NCBI GenBank assembly: GCA_023897205.1 | Contig: JAHWDD010000014.1 | Span: 124,001-188,000 of the forward strand | Source: Exophiala sp. HKRS030 | Taxonomy: Eukaryota > Ascomycota > Eurotiomycetes > Chaetothyriales > Herpotrichiellaceae | Direction of reading: 5' to 3' | DNA: 64,000 bases | In this document: in pieces, positions 32,721-44,196 of the stretch | Layout: every line of letters begins with the position of its first letter | Position numbering within the stretch: position 1 is the first letter of the stretch | Program-made: the position numbers and the translations under genes | The notes under the pieces: model-generated | The model's input: the letters and a program-made list of their open reading frames with translations, nothing else | The model's database searches: none | Told to the model about the DNA's origin: nothing

Positions 32721-34276
32721 ATGATGGCCACTGAAGCAAGCATCAACATCACGCCCGCATCTCTGCGTGGCAGCCCTTCAGACCGCATCATCAAACCACG
32801 ACCCCGCAAAGACTCACTGCAGTCCATTTCGGGTTCCGACACTCATCCAGGTCGAGTCGTCAAGCCTCGAGCTCGAAAATCTCCCGGCTCTGGTGCAAAA
32901 CGCTCTGAACCTGCTAAGCGCAAATTCATCTGTTCTTTCTCTCACTACGGCTGCGATGTTGCCTTGAGCTCCAAGAATGAGTGGAAACGCCATGTGTCGA
33001 TCCAGCATCTCCAGTTGGGCTTCTACCGCTGTGACGTTGGTTCGTGCAATCCTGACCTGAACTCCAATGTGCCGGGTCACAAGAGAGTCTACAATGACTT
33101 CAATCGCAAGGATCTCTTCACTCAACATCATCGTCGTATGCACAAGCCTGAGTCGGGTCCAGGTTCAGCTAATTTCCCTCCCAACGGTGGAGACCCCAAG
33201 GATTGGAGAGCTTTCGAAGACAGCCTCGAAGAGGTTAGAAGCCGTTGCTGGATGGAGAAGCGAAAGCCTCCTCAACGCAGCACCTGCGGTTTCTGCGGCA
33301 GAGTCTTTGAAGGCGAGGGCAGCTGGAATGAGCGCATGGAACATGTTGGAGGTCATTTCTCCCGCGACATTGTCGAAGCCAAGGAGGAGAGAGAAGACGA
33401 AGATCTGACGAACTGGGCTCTGGCTGAGAACATTATCAAAGATGCCGGAAACGGTCGTCATGTTCTGGTCGATCAACCACCGACTGCCGCCGAACGTCCT
33501 TACCTGAGCAGAGACCGAGACGTGAACATGACTGATGCTCCAAGTTCAGACGGCTTTTCTCGCGATCCTGCAGAATCGCCCTCTTTGAGTGCCTCATCTC
33601 GACGGCCAGAGTCAGAGCGAGGCGACTATTATCCTGCCTTGGAGAGCCCCCGTGAGTCACGTCGCCTGAGTAATGCCTTGCCCAGCACCAATGGTACTCC
33701 GCGCGCTCCATCTGTGCCTCTGCTACAAACCACTCCTGGAAGTCAATCTGCCGTTCCCACCGACCCAGCTCTCACGGCCCTTGGCTCGCCTACATCTACG
33801 TCCGGTCAATTGCAACCACCCCCCACGCCACCTGATCGGAAGGCAGGATACAATCTTGCCCCACCACCTCTCAAAGGACCCAAGTCAGACGGCGAATCCA
33901 GCAGTGGTGATAGACTAGAAGATCTCATCAACCAGTTGATCAAGCCCAAGGGACCCAAGACTCATCGTCGCCTCACTTGGAAATGCGTAAGTTCGAATTG
34001 TCAGAAGTCAAAACAAAGACAGAGACTAACAAAACGGTCTAGGATTGTGCTGTCGAGATGTCGGTTGATCTTGAAGAAGCAGACCAACAAACCATCAAGA
34101 ACCTTCAAGAGATTAGCATTGTCTGCAGCAAGACAGCAAACCCATATCTCAAAGCTTCCAAGCAAGGGAAGTACCAGGTCATCGGATGTGATGAGCTTGC
34201 TAGCTACATCTGGAAGAACACCAAACAGCCCATCGACCAGCACAACAAACCGGCCGCTGAAGTACCCGCTACCTGA
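32721..34276 (+). CDS. C2H2-like zinc-finger transcription factor
   Basis: Two exons (32721-33986, 34043-34276; intron GTAAGT..TAG, 56 bases) give 499 residues. A basic N-terminus rich in RKPR-type stretches leads to finger-like segments: CSFSHYGC..EWKRHVSIQH at about residues 71-95, RCDVGSCNPDL..QHHRRMH at about 103-140, and a clearer C2H2 finger, CGFCGRVFEGEGSWNERMEHVGGH, at about 190-215. The middle is Ser/Pro-rich and disordered, with PPPTPPDRK. The spliced C-terminal exon encodes CAVEMSVDLEEADQQTI, then LQEISIVCSKTANPYLKASKQGKYQVIGCDELASYIW split across the end, an unfamiliar helical domain. It is probably a nuclear regulator with an unknown target. A very long upstream region suggests complex control. 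Confidence 0.85.
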
Positions 34277-35223
34277 TGCTGCGGACACTTCCACCATTTG
34301 GATGACCAAATTTCACTAGCGATTCGACGATGGCCTTGTGTGCTTGCTTTTGGGGAGAGGTTCGATTTCATTGATTCAATGAAGGGCTAAGAATGTCGAC
34401 TAGTTGGGGATCATACGTTCTAGAAAGTTTTATGGCAGTGAACAGGCGCGAGCCATCAGAGGGGCTAGCTGTGGTATCAATGCAACATTGCTTGCCCAAT
34501 AAATTGTGCATGAATAGGAAACAAGTTCGGAAAAGAATTGGCTCGGAAGCGTTGATATGAAATACACAGTCTTCGACGAGAGAGCTATGGTGGTGACGGA
34601 GCCTGCTGTCTCTTTTCTATGCTTTTTTTGTACCAAGCGATAAAATATTCTCAGGTAGTGAGTTCCACGGTACAAACGCGAATGATCAAGATCTGCTGAG
34701 GCTGGCTTCATGAGTCGGCAACAGATTTGCAGTATTGACTGGACTTGTGGATTTTTGCTTGGGCACAACGTGTGCATATAAATATCCACGCTGCCCCTGC
34801 GCCCCTGAATTGCCTGCAAACAACTTGAGCTAGTACAGTCGGTGCCTGAAGTATGCACAGAGTATTGAATGTTCACTTAGACTTCAGTGGCACGATATTT
34901 TCCACGTGGTGTGGTCGTTTTGTTCACAATGTTCGGCTACAATTTATAGGGGCGGCTTCTATGGGGGACGGGCCATCGCACTCGAAACACCACCATCATT
35001 AAAACCTCCCCAGTGCACAGTCACTGCAAGTCAGAAAGACTCGCTAGGTAGGTGTCGTACCGGGTATGAGTAGGTACCTTGGCTGGAAGCTCGTCCGTAC
35101 TGAGTGGTGCGATATAAATCCACCGGCCACCATAATGGAATTCTGCCTTGGTTCTCGGGCTTTCTCAGCCAAACACTCGGCCACGTTCTCCTCGTCTACA
35201 ACCACGTCGATTCTTTTCTTGAG
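34277..35223. other. Intergenic spacer
   Basis: No credible gene; the 148-codon minus-strand frame lacks family features and coding bias. It includes CCACGTGG near 34906-34913 and TAGGTA-type repeats near 35045-35080. Confidence 0.5.
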
Positions 35224-36660
35224 ATGTCAACATTCTCCACGCAAGATGATGGCTCTCACCAGTTCGTCCGGGCCTTCACAAGAGCGCCTTATAATGAACA
35301 GTATGCAGTATGCAAAGTCTTCGCAGAACCCTCGTCTGAACAATGGCTTGAGGTGAGGGTTTTTTCAGCTGTTCGTTCTGACTCTCTCTCAACCATTTCC
35401 ATCGACCTCGACCCTAGATTCAAAGAGGTATACCCCATATTGGACCAGCCGATCGTTCCAAGTGGCCATGTCTAGCCAGTCAGCATTCTATGAGACCGAG
35501 GACTGGCCACTACAACCTTCCCCTCGACACAGCAGCAGATCTCTCAGTCTCTCTTCAGAAGCTGCCAGTATACACTTTTCCAATTTCCCACTACCGCCGA
35601 CACCTTCGACGTCTCGCCCTCCCAGTGATACAAGTAGAGTCTCTTCCGGCACTTCAACGATTCACACCATTCACGTCCCGCTCTCCAAAGCGTTCATCAT
35701 GTATGTGGATTATTACGATGGATCTATCTGATGCCTCCGAGCGAGAATGTCTGACTGACGTGGGACCGTCCGATCCTGTAGCTCCTTTTGCAAGGGCAGC
35801 AAACTTTTCAAGTTGAGATATTCGCAGATCGAGCTGGAAAAGAATATCGCTGGCTCAGTCAAACGTATCTTGCTGAGCGACTCTTGCGCCACGCACAGCA
35901 CACTCGTTCACTCTTGTCAGTAGCAGCATCAGAATGTGTCGAAGTACTGAGTTTCTGATCATCCCAGTTTCCGACGCAAGAGCACCTATACCACACCTTG
36001 AACAGCCCGTCACGTCGACGTCGAGCCACGTCTCTCGGATCTCGTTCCTGGAAGAGCAGACACTTCAAAGCGGACCGACGTTATTTCAAGCAGAACCTCA
36101 GTACACTTTTGATTCCTGGGAAGGTAGGTATCGACGGCTTTTGAAGGAGTCCTGTGGTACCCTCCCGCGGCCAACCAACGCTAACGATGCGCTCTGTAGA
36201 TTGTGTGAATTTCCAAGAAGCCATCCTTGGTCAAACGATAGTGTTCACGGCTGGGATCGCAGAGGCCAAGTCTAAAGGGCGAGGAGAAGAATGCATCAGC
36301 CAAAATTTACGCATATTGCGAGGGCGTAATGGGCGACAAATTATCCTTTTCTTTGCCAATTCTCAAAGGAGAGAGAGGAAGAAGTACATCACCATCCCCC
36401 GTAAGTATATAGCACCGCGCTGAGCAATGTCCGTCCACGGCTACTACATGGAACAATTATACGATGCTACAGAGGCTGATGGCTGAAAAGTTGACTGCAT
36501 CGATCGTATCGAACAGACCAAAAGGTCCGGGCGACCTCTCTCGCTTTCGTTACGACCCAATTTTGAGCTCCTTACTCAACTGAAATCACTGCAGATATTG
36601 TTTCTTGACGAGAACGGTATGGCTGTCGAAGGCGCTCACCGGGCGAAAGTGAATACATGA
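35224..36660 (+). CDS. Hypothetical protein, six exons, about 336 residues
   Basis: I do not recognise a family. The model joins 35224-35352, 35480-35700, 35782-35915, 35968-36123, 36200-36400 and 36491-36660; every intron has GT..AG ends and the frame stays open through all five joins. The N-terminal exon reads MSTFSTQDDGSHQFVRAF. A Ser/Pro-rich linker follows (FPLPPTPSTSRPPSDTSR), and then a denser, apparently folded part with KLFKLRYSQIELEKN, WEDCVNFQEAILGQTIVF, GRQIILFFANSQRRERKKYI and PLDCIDRIEQTKRSGRPLS. The last section has basic clusters that could act in nuclear entry. The first intron (127 bases) and the last acceptor are the least certain. It may be a lineage-specific ascomycete protein. 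Confidence 0.5.
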
Positions 36661-37715
36661 CTGACTGCAACATCAGACCAAAAACGATTCTTCGGCCTCC
36701 TTTGTCACGGTGTAGGATATCAAGCATAGAAGGGGGCATTGACACATTGGTTTAATAGAGGATACTGTATGAGCGTACGAGCGATGTTTAAGATACCCAG
36801 CGGAAACACTCTGTGCTTGTCTCGTATTGCGACAAGTACTGGAGGCGGATGATTATGAATTGGATGGGAATATTGGGAAGCACCATTTTGTACGGCTTGC
36901 CGGAGAGTCGTAGCCTAGATGCTTCATCCCACACTAGATACAAACTGCACTAGACATTGCGACGGGATGCACGGATATGACCTGGACATTCCCGAGGATA
37001 TTTCAGGTAAAAGGAGTTGTTGTGGGTGCAGGGGGATTTTCTGTGACAAGGGCAATTGATGCCTCGAAGTTGCACGTGGGAGGCTCTGAAGTCACTGACT
37101 GGCTCAAAAAACGCAGACTAATAAATGATTTCGTGATGGCACACTCCACGCACTTTATTCGCTTCTTCAAGGCCCCCTCTCTCGGGACCTTTGCCTTTGC
37201 CAGTTCTCTCTGGACGCATGTGAGCCTCACCATCAAGCACGACGAGGCCTTTTCTCTTCGCTTCTGGCTACGTGATGCTAACCGAACGCCTGGTGGAGGG
37301 TCGGCACTTTCCACGCCCGTCCCATGTCTCCCTGGCAAATATCTAGAGTACAGTATCACACCGATGGCTTGGACTAACATGCCTTTGGGTCCCCCTTATA
37401 GATCCAGAGCCCTGCATGGTCTGATTCTGGCGCCCCTCGACCCCCGGCGTTCATCAGCAGAAGAAATCTTAGGGCTCAACGCTATTCAAACCCAGCCTCT
37501 CTCTCTCCTTCCGATGCGTTTTATTAACGGCAGCTTGAACGTCGCCTCTTCTTGAACCTGGCTCGCCATTCAGCAACTACAGACTTTCGCACAAAACCCC
37601 TTCGCGGCGCTTGTTGACCGTCTGTGCAAAGACTCTTTCCGTCATGGATCGCTGATCACCCCAGACCCCCTCGATTTTGGCCCCAACTATACTTCCTCTG
37701 CACAACTGACATTTG
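36661..37715. promoter_or_regulatory. Long promoter region of the phosphate transporter
   Basis: About 1 kb without a supported gene; the 192-codon plus frame at 36977-37555 has no family signal. It contains CACGTG at 37073-37078, the core of Pho4/NUC-1 sites. Confidence 0.45.
37073..37078. promoter_or_regulatory. CACGTG, candidate Pho4/NUC-1 site
   Basis: It lies 638 bases upstream of the PHO84-type transporter start, flanked by TG and GG (TGCACGTGGG), which resembles the high-affinity Pho4 core with G on the 3' side. CACGTG is bound by other bHLH factors as well. Confidence 0.4.
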
Positions 37716-39851
37716 ATGATGGGACGATGGCGAGGACGTCTCTACGCTACCGACAGAGCGCGAGATTTTGATCATGAGCGTGTGAGTTGATGCCATCGCT
37801 CGGATTCTACCTCTGGACACTCTGCTGATGAAAATCCCCTCGCATAGGATCGACACGTTCGGGTTCGACAAATCTACGAGACCATCGACCGACAAGGCTT
37901 CCAGTGGGTAGTTGTTCTCGTTGCAGGAGTGGGATTTCTGCTCGATGGATTCTCAGTATGCAACGGACTTTCCTTTCCGGCTTGGTCCCCCATCTGTCCT
38001 TGTGGCTCACCTCTGCCCAGTTGTTCGCCGGCAATGTCGCCCTTCCTATGATTGCGTATGTCTACTGGCACGACGAGGTCTCGTCCTTTCGGTTGACATG
38101 CATCAACATCGCCACGCTTGCTGGGACCTTACTTGGTCAAGTCGCCTTCGGATATCTAGGGGACAGAAATGGACGAAAGAAGATGTATGGTATCGAACTG
38201 GTACTCCTGATCGGGTCCACTTTGGGAGTTGTCATGAGCTCGAGAGGGTACAACGGGAGCATGAGCATCTACTCTTGGTTGATATGGTGGAGGGTCATGG
38301 TTGGGATCGGTGTGGGAGCAGATTATCCTCTCAGCGCCGTCATTACAGCAGAGTCAGTACCACATTCCTGGACCGTTCGATTGTCCTCTCGGATATCAGG
38401 CGGTCGTGCTGACTCGTTCTAGGTTTGCTCCCACGAGACACCGGGCACGTATGATGGCCACCGTCTTCTTCATGCAACCTCTAGGTCAGATTGCCGGCAA
38501 CCTCATCTCTCTCATCGTCGTCGTCATCTCCAGGAGCTCCAACGCCGAGGACACCGCACGCAGTGTCGATCAGATGTGGCGGTGGATCATCGGTCTCGGT
38601 GTGGTTCCTGGCGTGGTTGCCTTGCTGTTTCGATTCGCCATCCCTGAAACTCCCCGGTTTCTCCTCGACATCGAAGATGACCCGGTCAAGGCCGAGTTCG
38701 ACGCGACGCAGCTGTTTGGCGAGACGACCTTGGACAACGAGATGGAATCGAACAACGCGTGGTGTGACTCGATCGAGGGATCGAACTTGTCGTCGCACCG
38801 CTCCGTCGACGAGCGGCACTACGAAGGGGCGGCACCGTCGTGGACCGTCGCACAGGCCCCTCGGACCACGCTCAACTCTTCGTGGCACCTGTCCAAGGCC
38901 GACATCAAGCAGTACTTCTGGGTCGAGGGCAACTGGAAGACCCTGGCCGCCACCGCCATGTGTTGGCTCCTCCTCGACTTTGGGTACTACGGCATAGGGC
39001 TGTCGAGCCCTCAGTTCCTGGCCAAGATCTGGGGTTCCTTGGACATCGGCGGACCCAGGCCGACCTGGCAGACCAAGGACAGTCCCGACGCCGACATTTA
39101 CGACATGTTCCTGGACGGCTCGGTGCACGCCTTGGTGATTCTCAACGTCGGGAGTTTCGTGGGAGGACTGTTGATGATCGCGACCGCCGGTCGTCTGAAC
39201 CGGGTCAGCCTACAAAAGTATGGGTTCTTGGCCCTGGCGGCACTCTTCATCACCTTGGGTACCATCTTCATCACGATCCACCAAGAAGGGGCTCTGGCCA
39301 TCACGCTGTATGTCATTGGGCAAATCGCCTTTAATTTTGGTAAGTTTTTGGACCTTGCTGAGAACATCCATGACGACGCGATTCCTCCTTTCCCGTTTCG
39401 TGATTTTCTTGGCTACTTTTGACATGTTTTGGTTCTCACTGTATCTCCTTTTTTTTCCGCCAACACAGGTCCCAACTCGACCACGTACATCATCCCCGCC
39501 GAGCTGTTCCCGACGAGGTACCGAGCCACTTGCCACGGCATCAGCGCCGCCTCGGGGAAACTGGGTTCGATCTTGGTCCAGGTCTTTTCGGCCTATTACA
39601 AGTTCGGCTCGACGTCCCCCGGGGACGACCAGACGAAAAGGTACGGCACCATCCTGGTCATCTTCAGCGTCTGCATGTTCCTGGGAGCCATCGTCACGCA
39701 CTTTTGGATCCCCGACGTGCAGGAGAAGGCGGCCAGGGGTTCGGTGTGGGCCGGCGAGGCCAAACCCCTCGAGGACTTGGCCCTGGGCAGGTGCGGCGCG
39801 AGGAGCATGTCGGTGGTCCGGTCCCAACCGTTGAGGGATCTGGGACTTTGA
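37716..39851 (+). CDS. High-affinity inorganic phosphate:H+ symporter (PHO84 family)
   Basis: Five exons give 601 residues; introns are 37782-37847, 37956-38020, 38353-38422 and 39340-39468. It is a 12-helix MFS permease of the plasma membrane. Family signatures are VAGVGFLLDGF, LFAGNVALPMIAYVYWHDE, the GYLGDRNGRKKMYG loop, GADYPLSAVITAE..RHRARMMATVF, IPETPRFLLDI, a long central loop (about residues 280-350), and GPNSTTYIIPAELFPTRYRAT followed by CHGISAASGKLGSI near the C-terminus. The central loop contains a Trp/Phe-rich HLSKADIKQYFW. The short first exon starts at either of two adjacent ATGs (37716 or 37719). Regulation by the phosphate pathway is suggested by the upstream CACGTG. Confidence 0.93.
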
Positions 39852-40462
39852 AAGGAAACATGCAAGCAAACGATCTTTGGAAAACGTGTGTGGATTTTCA
39901 AGTCGGGATTCTTGTTCCGGAGACGCACTATCGGCGACATGACAGGGATCTCGGATACTGTACCTCCATATCTAGGTAGGTATTGAACTGTATATATATA
40001 GACGGAATCTGATAGAACCAATTCCACAATCAATGTCATAGTACTGCCATTAATGTACACGTCTGCTGGTATATACGGTCCCGAGTGTGTCTAGATTTGC
40101 GAACTATTGATAAACACTGACGGGGAAAATGCCTTTGTTTTGTAACCCGGTATATACCTAGGTCAGGTAAATTACCTAGTTATTATTGTTTTCTCTTCAT
40201 GTGGTGAGAGAATTCAATATACCTAGGTACCTAAAATGCCTGGCCGTCATGTACTATACATACCTACCTGGGGTAGGTAACTGCTCATAAATGTAAATGT
40301 AACTGTGCCCGACTTTTTTTCCTTACCCAAACTCATAGCTTGGCAATCCCATGGCATTACTTGACTCGAAATACAGACATGGCTTTTTTTTGAAAGGTTG
40401 TAGGCTTCGGACCTGAAATTTTAGAGAGGTCTTCGCTTTCTCTGGTCTTTCTTTCTGGCCTT
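39852..40462. other. Convergent 3' spacer with ACCTAGGT-type repeats
   Basis: Between two convergent stops, the sequence holds a series of TAGGTA/TACCTA elements: near 39975-39986, 40156-40182, 40222-40234 and 40259-40281, two of them containing the palindrome ACCTAGGT. No coding frame is supported. Confidence 0.55.
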
Positions 40463-42073
40463 TCAGCCTTGAAGATCGTTCGAGATCCCGCCGACAGTGA
40501 CCGTCTTGATGGTCAAGTACTCGTCGATGCCATACTTGGATCCCTCGCGCCCGAACCCACTTTCCTTGACACCGCCAAACGGACTGGCCGGGTCGGAGAT
40601 CAGGCCGGTGTTGACGCCAATCATGCCGACCTCTAGGTGTTCGGCGATCCTGTACACCCGTCCAATGTCCCCTGAGTAGAAGTAACCCGCAAGGCCGACC
40701 TCGGACTTGTTCGCGGACTCCATAACCTCCTTCTCCGTCTCGAAGGGGAAGAGACCAGCCACAGGACCGAACGTCTCTTCCGTGGCAATCTTCATCTCGC
40801 TCGTCACACCCGTAAGAACAGTAGGAGCATAAAAGTTGGAACCCAGGTCTGGAAGTTTCTGGCCACCGATAAGAACCTTGGCTCCCTTGCTTTGTGCATC
40901 TTGCACGTGCTGCTCGACCTTGCTCACTGCGCGATCGTGGATGACAGGACCGTGGGTGACGCCGTCGTCGAAACCGTAGCCGACCTTGAAGTCTTTGACC
41001 TTAGCCGCAAACTTCTCGGCGAACTTGTCATAGATGCCTTTTTGCACGTAGATTCTGTTGGCACAAACGCAAGTCTGGCCAGAGCTGCGGAATTTACAGG
41101 CAATTGCGCCAGCAACCGCAGCATCGAGATCAGGGCAGTCGTCGAACACGATAAATGGAGAGTTGCCGCCCAGTTCGAACGAGAGTTTCTTGACGGTTCC
41201 AGCAGCTTGCTTCATAAGCAATTTACCAACACCCGTAGAGCCGGTGAAGGAGACCTTTTTGATTCTCGAGTCGGTCGTCAGCAATTCACCAATCTCAGCG
41301 GTGTTCTTCATGGCAGTCACAATGTTGACGACACCAGGAGGAATTCCTGCACGGCGAGACAGTTCTGCGAGCGCGTTGGCCGTAAAGGGCGTTTCGCCTG
41401 GCGACTTCGCGACGACTGTGCAGCCCGCGGCCAGAGCAGGACCGATCTTGCGGGTGATCATAGCCGCAGGGAAGTTCCAGGGGGTGATGAGACCGCACAC
41501 ACCGACTGGCTGCTTGATGGTCATGACTCTGTTTCCTGGTACTGAAGCAGGGATAGTATCGCCGTACATACGGGGGGCCTCTTCGCTGAACCATTGGAAG
41601 AAGTTTGCGGCATACGCGACCTCTCCTTTGGCATCAGCAAGAGGCTTTCCATTCTCCCATGTAATGAGCGTGGCCAAGTCTTCTGCGTTCTCCTGCATCA
41701 GGTTATACCAGTTACGTAGCATGGTGGCTCTCTCGCGGGGCAACGTCTTGCGGAATGACTTGAAAGCCTCCGCAGCTGCTGTTATGGCCTTGTCGACATC
41801 TTCCTTGTTCATCTCAGCGCATGATGCGATCTTTTTCCCGGAACCAGGATCGTGGACGTCGAAGGTTTGCGAAGTACTGGAGTCAACGAATTTTCCGTTG
41901 ACATAGGCCTGAGAGATGAGGAGGGAGGGGTCTTTGAGTTTGGGCACAGAAGACATCCTAGCGACTGAAGATATACGATAGGTAGGTTGAGCTGTCCTTA
42001 GGAGAGATTGAGGAACGCGAGGACGAGAGGACGACAGGAGAGTGCGAATATATGAGGACGCTGGTGATGCCAT
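40463..42073 (-). CDS. Succinate-semialdehyde dehydrogenase (NAD(P)+), probably mitochondrial
   Basis: A single exon encodes 536 residues from ATG 42073. Aldehyde dehydrogenase family: the general base Glu300 in SFELGGNSP, the catalytic Cys335 in SSGQTCVCANRIYV, the cofactor loop SFTGSTGVGK, and ITPWNFPAAMITRK. The close fit to GabD/Uga2 includes GKPLADAKGEV and the C-terminal SPFGGVKESGFGREGSKYGIDEYL. The first 45 residues are rich in Ser, Arg and Ala with few acids (YIRTLLSSSRPRVPQSLL), which reads as a mitochondrial presequence. It oxidises succinate semialdehyde to succinate, the last step of the GABA shunt. A further ATG at residue 40 could give a cytosolic form. Confidence 0.94.
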   Translation of the reverse strand: MASPASSYIRTLLSSSRPRVPQSLLRTAQPTYRISSVARMSSVPKLKDPSLLISQAYVNGKFVDSSTSQTFDVHDPGSGKKIASCAEMNKEDVDKAITAAAEAFKSFRKTLPRERATMLRNWYNLMQENAEDLATLITWENGKPLADAKGEVAYAANFFQWFSEEAPRMYGDTIPASVPGNRVMTIKQPVGVCGLITPWNFPAAMITRKIGPALAAGCTVVAKSPGETPFTANALAELSRRAGIPPGVVNIVTAMKNTAEIGELLTTDSRIKKVSFTGSTGVGKLLMKQAAGTVKKLSFELGGNSPFIVFDDCPDLDAAVAGAIACKFRSSGQTCVCANRIYVQKGIYDKFAEKFAAKVKDFKVGYGFDDGVTHGPVIHDRAVSKVEQHVQDAQSKGAKVLIGGQKLPDLGSNFYAPTVLTGVTSEMKIATEETFGPVAGLFPFETEKEVMESANKSEVGLAGYFYSGDIGRVYRIAEHLEVGMIGVNTGLISDPASPFGGVKESGFGREGSKYGIDEYLTIKTVTVGGISNDLQG

Positions 42074-42854
42074 TGTGGAAGAAGTAGGAAATGGCGCTGA
42101 AGGTGGGGGGAAGTTACAGGGTTGCAAGGGAAAAGAGCGGGAGAGGGACCCAGGATATGGGTACTCGTACTAGCTCTCAGACGTATCTCATGGCATATGA
42201 ACCAGCATATCAAATAGAGACAAAAGATGATTCTCGTATCAAGGAATCAGTCAGTGAGGAAGAAGAGAACCGTCGTTGCCAAGGCACGGAGTATGGTTCA
42301 ACTGCTCGGGCAGGACTCCGACTGATGACGCTCGACTCACTTGCCGTGAAGGGCGGAATTTAGACATGACGCCAAAGCCACCACCGGGGCAGAACCCCGA
42401 ATCTACTGTATAGGTAACTGAACCACGAGTATCTACCTAAGATGCCTACTGGCTTCGACTTTTCGAGCTACTCAATTACAGAGCCACTCAAATGGCATTG
42501 CTTGAAGTGGTTGATACATCCAAAGCGGCTCGGAATGCTGCTGAGAAATCGAGGTTAGTAATGTGGTCAATATGGTTTCGTATAAGCTCCTCAAGCTGCT
42601 TACTGTAAACAGGCTGGACAGTCCTTTGGTCGATTCCGCCTCTCTGCACCTGTAACTACCAGCTCAGTTCCAATGACTGAACAGCAGGCAGGTCAATCTG
42701 AGTTGAATGGTCTCTCTTCTCTGTCACGCTATGCAATAGAACCCGCTGGCACATGCTATGTACTACTCATTTTAGATCCATGACGCCATAGCCGGTGGCT
42801 GTCATCACTGTGTAAATGTTTTCCATGAAAGATGCAACATCTATTGGGTTTTGT
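42074..42854. other. Intergenic spacer
   Basis: Promoter side of succinate-semialdehyde dehydrogenase and 3' region of the FAD oxidase. No gene is supported; TAGGTA elements recur near 42412. Confidence 0.5.
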
Positions 42855-44196
42855 TTAAAGACGTGCCAATTCTGACTTGGATAGCTTCCTCCTAGGTGGA
42901 CCGCGTCGACTTCCATCGTTGCAATCAATACCACTGGCTAGGGCAGTCTGGGGCAATAGTCTCCATCTTCTCCTCACCTCTGGCGATGCTTTGCCCTCGA
43001 AGCAATCCACGACATAGCGACCGAGAACAGGCAGAAATTTGAAAGCACTATCCTCGTTAGTAGGTTGATCCAGAAGGGTTAACCGTCACTTACTGTCCAG
43101 CTCCTCCGGCAGCAACGAAAAGTCCCTTAATCCCAGGATAGTTGTCCACGAGGAAATCTCCCTTAGGAGTGTCGGAATACCAGCACAGTCGCCGCCTTGC
43201 GAAAGGTCGATCCGCAAATTGCGGCAAAATGTACCGCAGCCCTTCCTTCAGAGCAGCGTCTGCCTCGTCCGGGATGAACGAGGAAGCAGCGTTGTTGGAT
43301 AGGAGGTTGGGAGCAGAAATGACGTGCTTCACCAATGGAAGCTGTACATCTATTTCAAAGCCATGACTATGGCGCGCCACCTTCAATAAGTGTGTTTCTG
43401 GTGTTGGTGGGAATATGAAGACTCCTGATGTAAGGTTGATCACCACCGGCATCGCTTCCAGTGTCTTTGCTTCTTCAGCAGTCAGTTGTACAAAACCGAC
43501 TGGTTGACCTGAAGCCGACGTAGCGCTGGTAGCGTTGATCAACCTGTTCGTCCACGCACCAGTGGAAAGGATGACCTTGGAGCAGAAAACTGGCCCGGAA
43601 AGCGTATGTACTCCCAGAAGCGTTTCACCGTCCCGGAGGAGTGAGGTGACAGTGCCCCTCTGGCCAAACATGAATGAGACGCCCTTTTCGATGCATCGCT
43701 GGTACAGTTCTTTGATCGCGCCTTCGGCATTTGCCCAGCCCCCCGATGGATTGATATAGCCGCTACTGCCTTCCAATCCTCCACGAAGAACGGGAAATTG
43801 ACGTGCAAGCTCTCGAGATGAATCAAAATCGGTGAAAGACTGCTTCTGCTCCTTCAGGATTTTCCTGCATTGCTGGATGTATGGCTCATTGCAGGCTTCA
43901 GAGGCCATCACGAACCCGGTGTTGTGGTAGAATGAATCCCAAGGCTCTGAAGTCCAGCCCTTCATGGCCTCTTGGGCGATCTTTCCGTAGAAAGGATCCG
44001 CATAGTCGTACCGTATAACCCGGTTGAAGTCGACGCTGCTCCCATCCGGCACGGGAGGGACCATGCGGTCCAAAACGGTCACCTTTTCATATCCACGGAT
44101 GGCCAATTCCAGTGCTTGGGTCAACCCGAACAATCCTGCACCAATGATGAGAATGGGTTCGGCTAAAGAATGTGGCGTTTCGCGAACCGTCGACAT
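42855..44196 (-). CDS. FAD-dependent amine/amino-acid oxidase (sarcosine oxidase/amadoriase type), peroxisomal
   Basis: Two exons (43094-44196, 42855-43047; intron 43048-43093, GTAAGT..TAG) give 431 residues. The dinucleotide-binding motif ILIIGAGLFG is at residues 16-24, then VDFNRVIRYDYADPFYG, STGAWTNRLI and RRLCWYSDTPKGDFLVDNYPG, whose Cys is the residue that carries covalent FAD in sarcosine oxidase and fructosyl-amino-acid oxidase relatives. Splicing restores GGAGHAFKFLPVLG. The C-terminus, SKSELARL, ends in ARL, a match to the peroxisomal targeting signal PTS1, as expected for an H2O2-producing oxidase. It would oxidise an N-alkyl amino acid or imino acid. A second ATG 12 bases upstream (44208) is possible. 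It lies at the edge of the second cluster. Confidence 0.9.

Noticed and set aside
34430..34876. 148-codon minus-strand frame
   Set aside because: No family resemblance and no codon bias; it is in a spacer.
36977..37555. 192-codon plus-strand frame
   Set aside because: No recognisable motif, an equally open antisense frame, and a position within the phosphate-transporter promoter; a real gene is not excluded but not supported.
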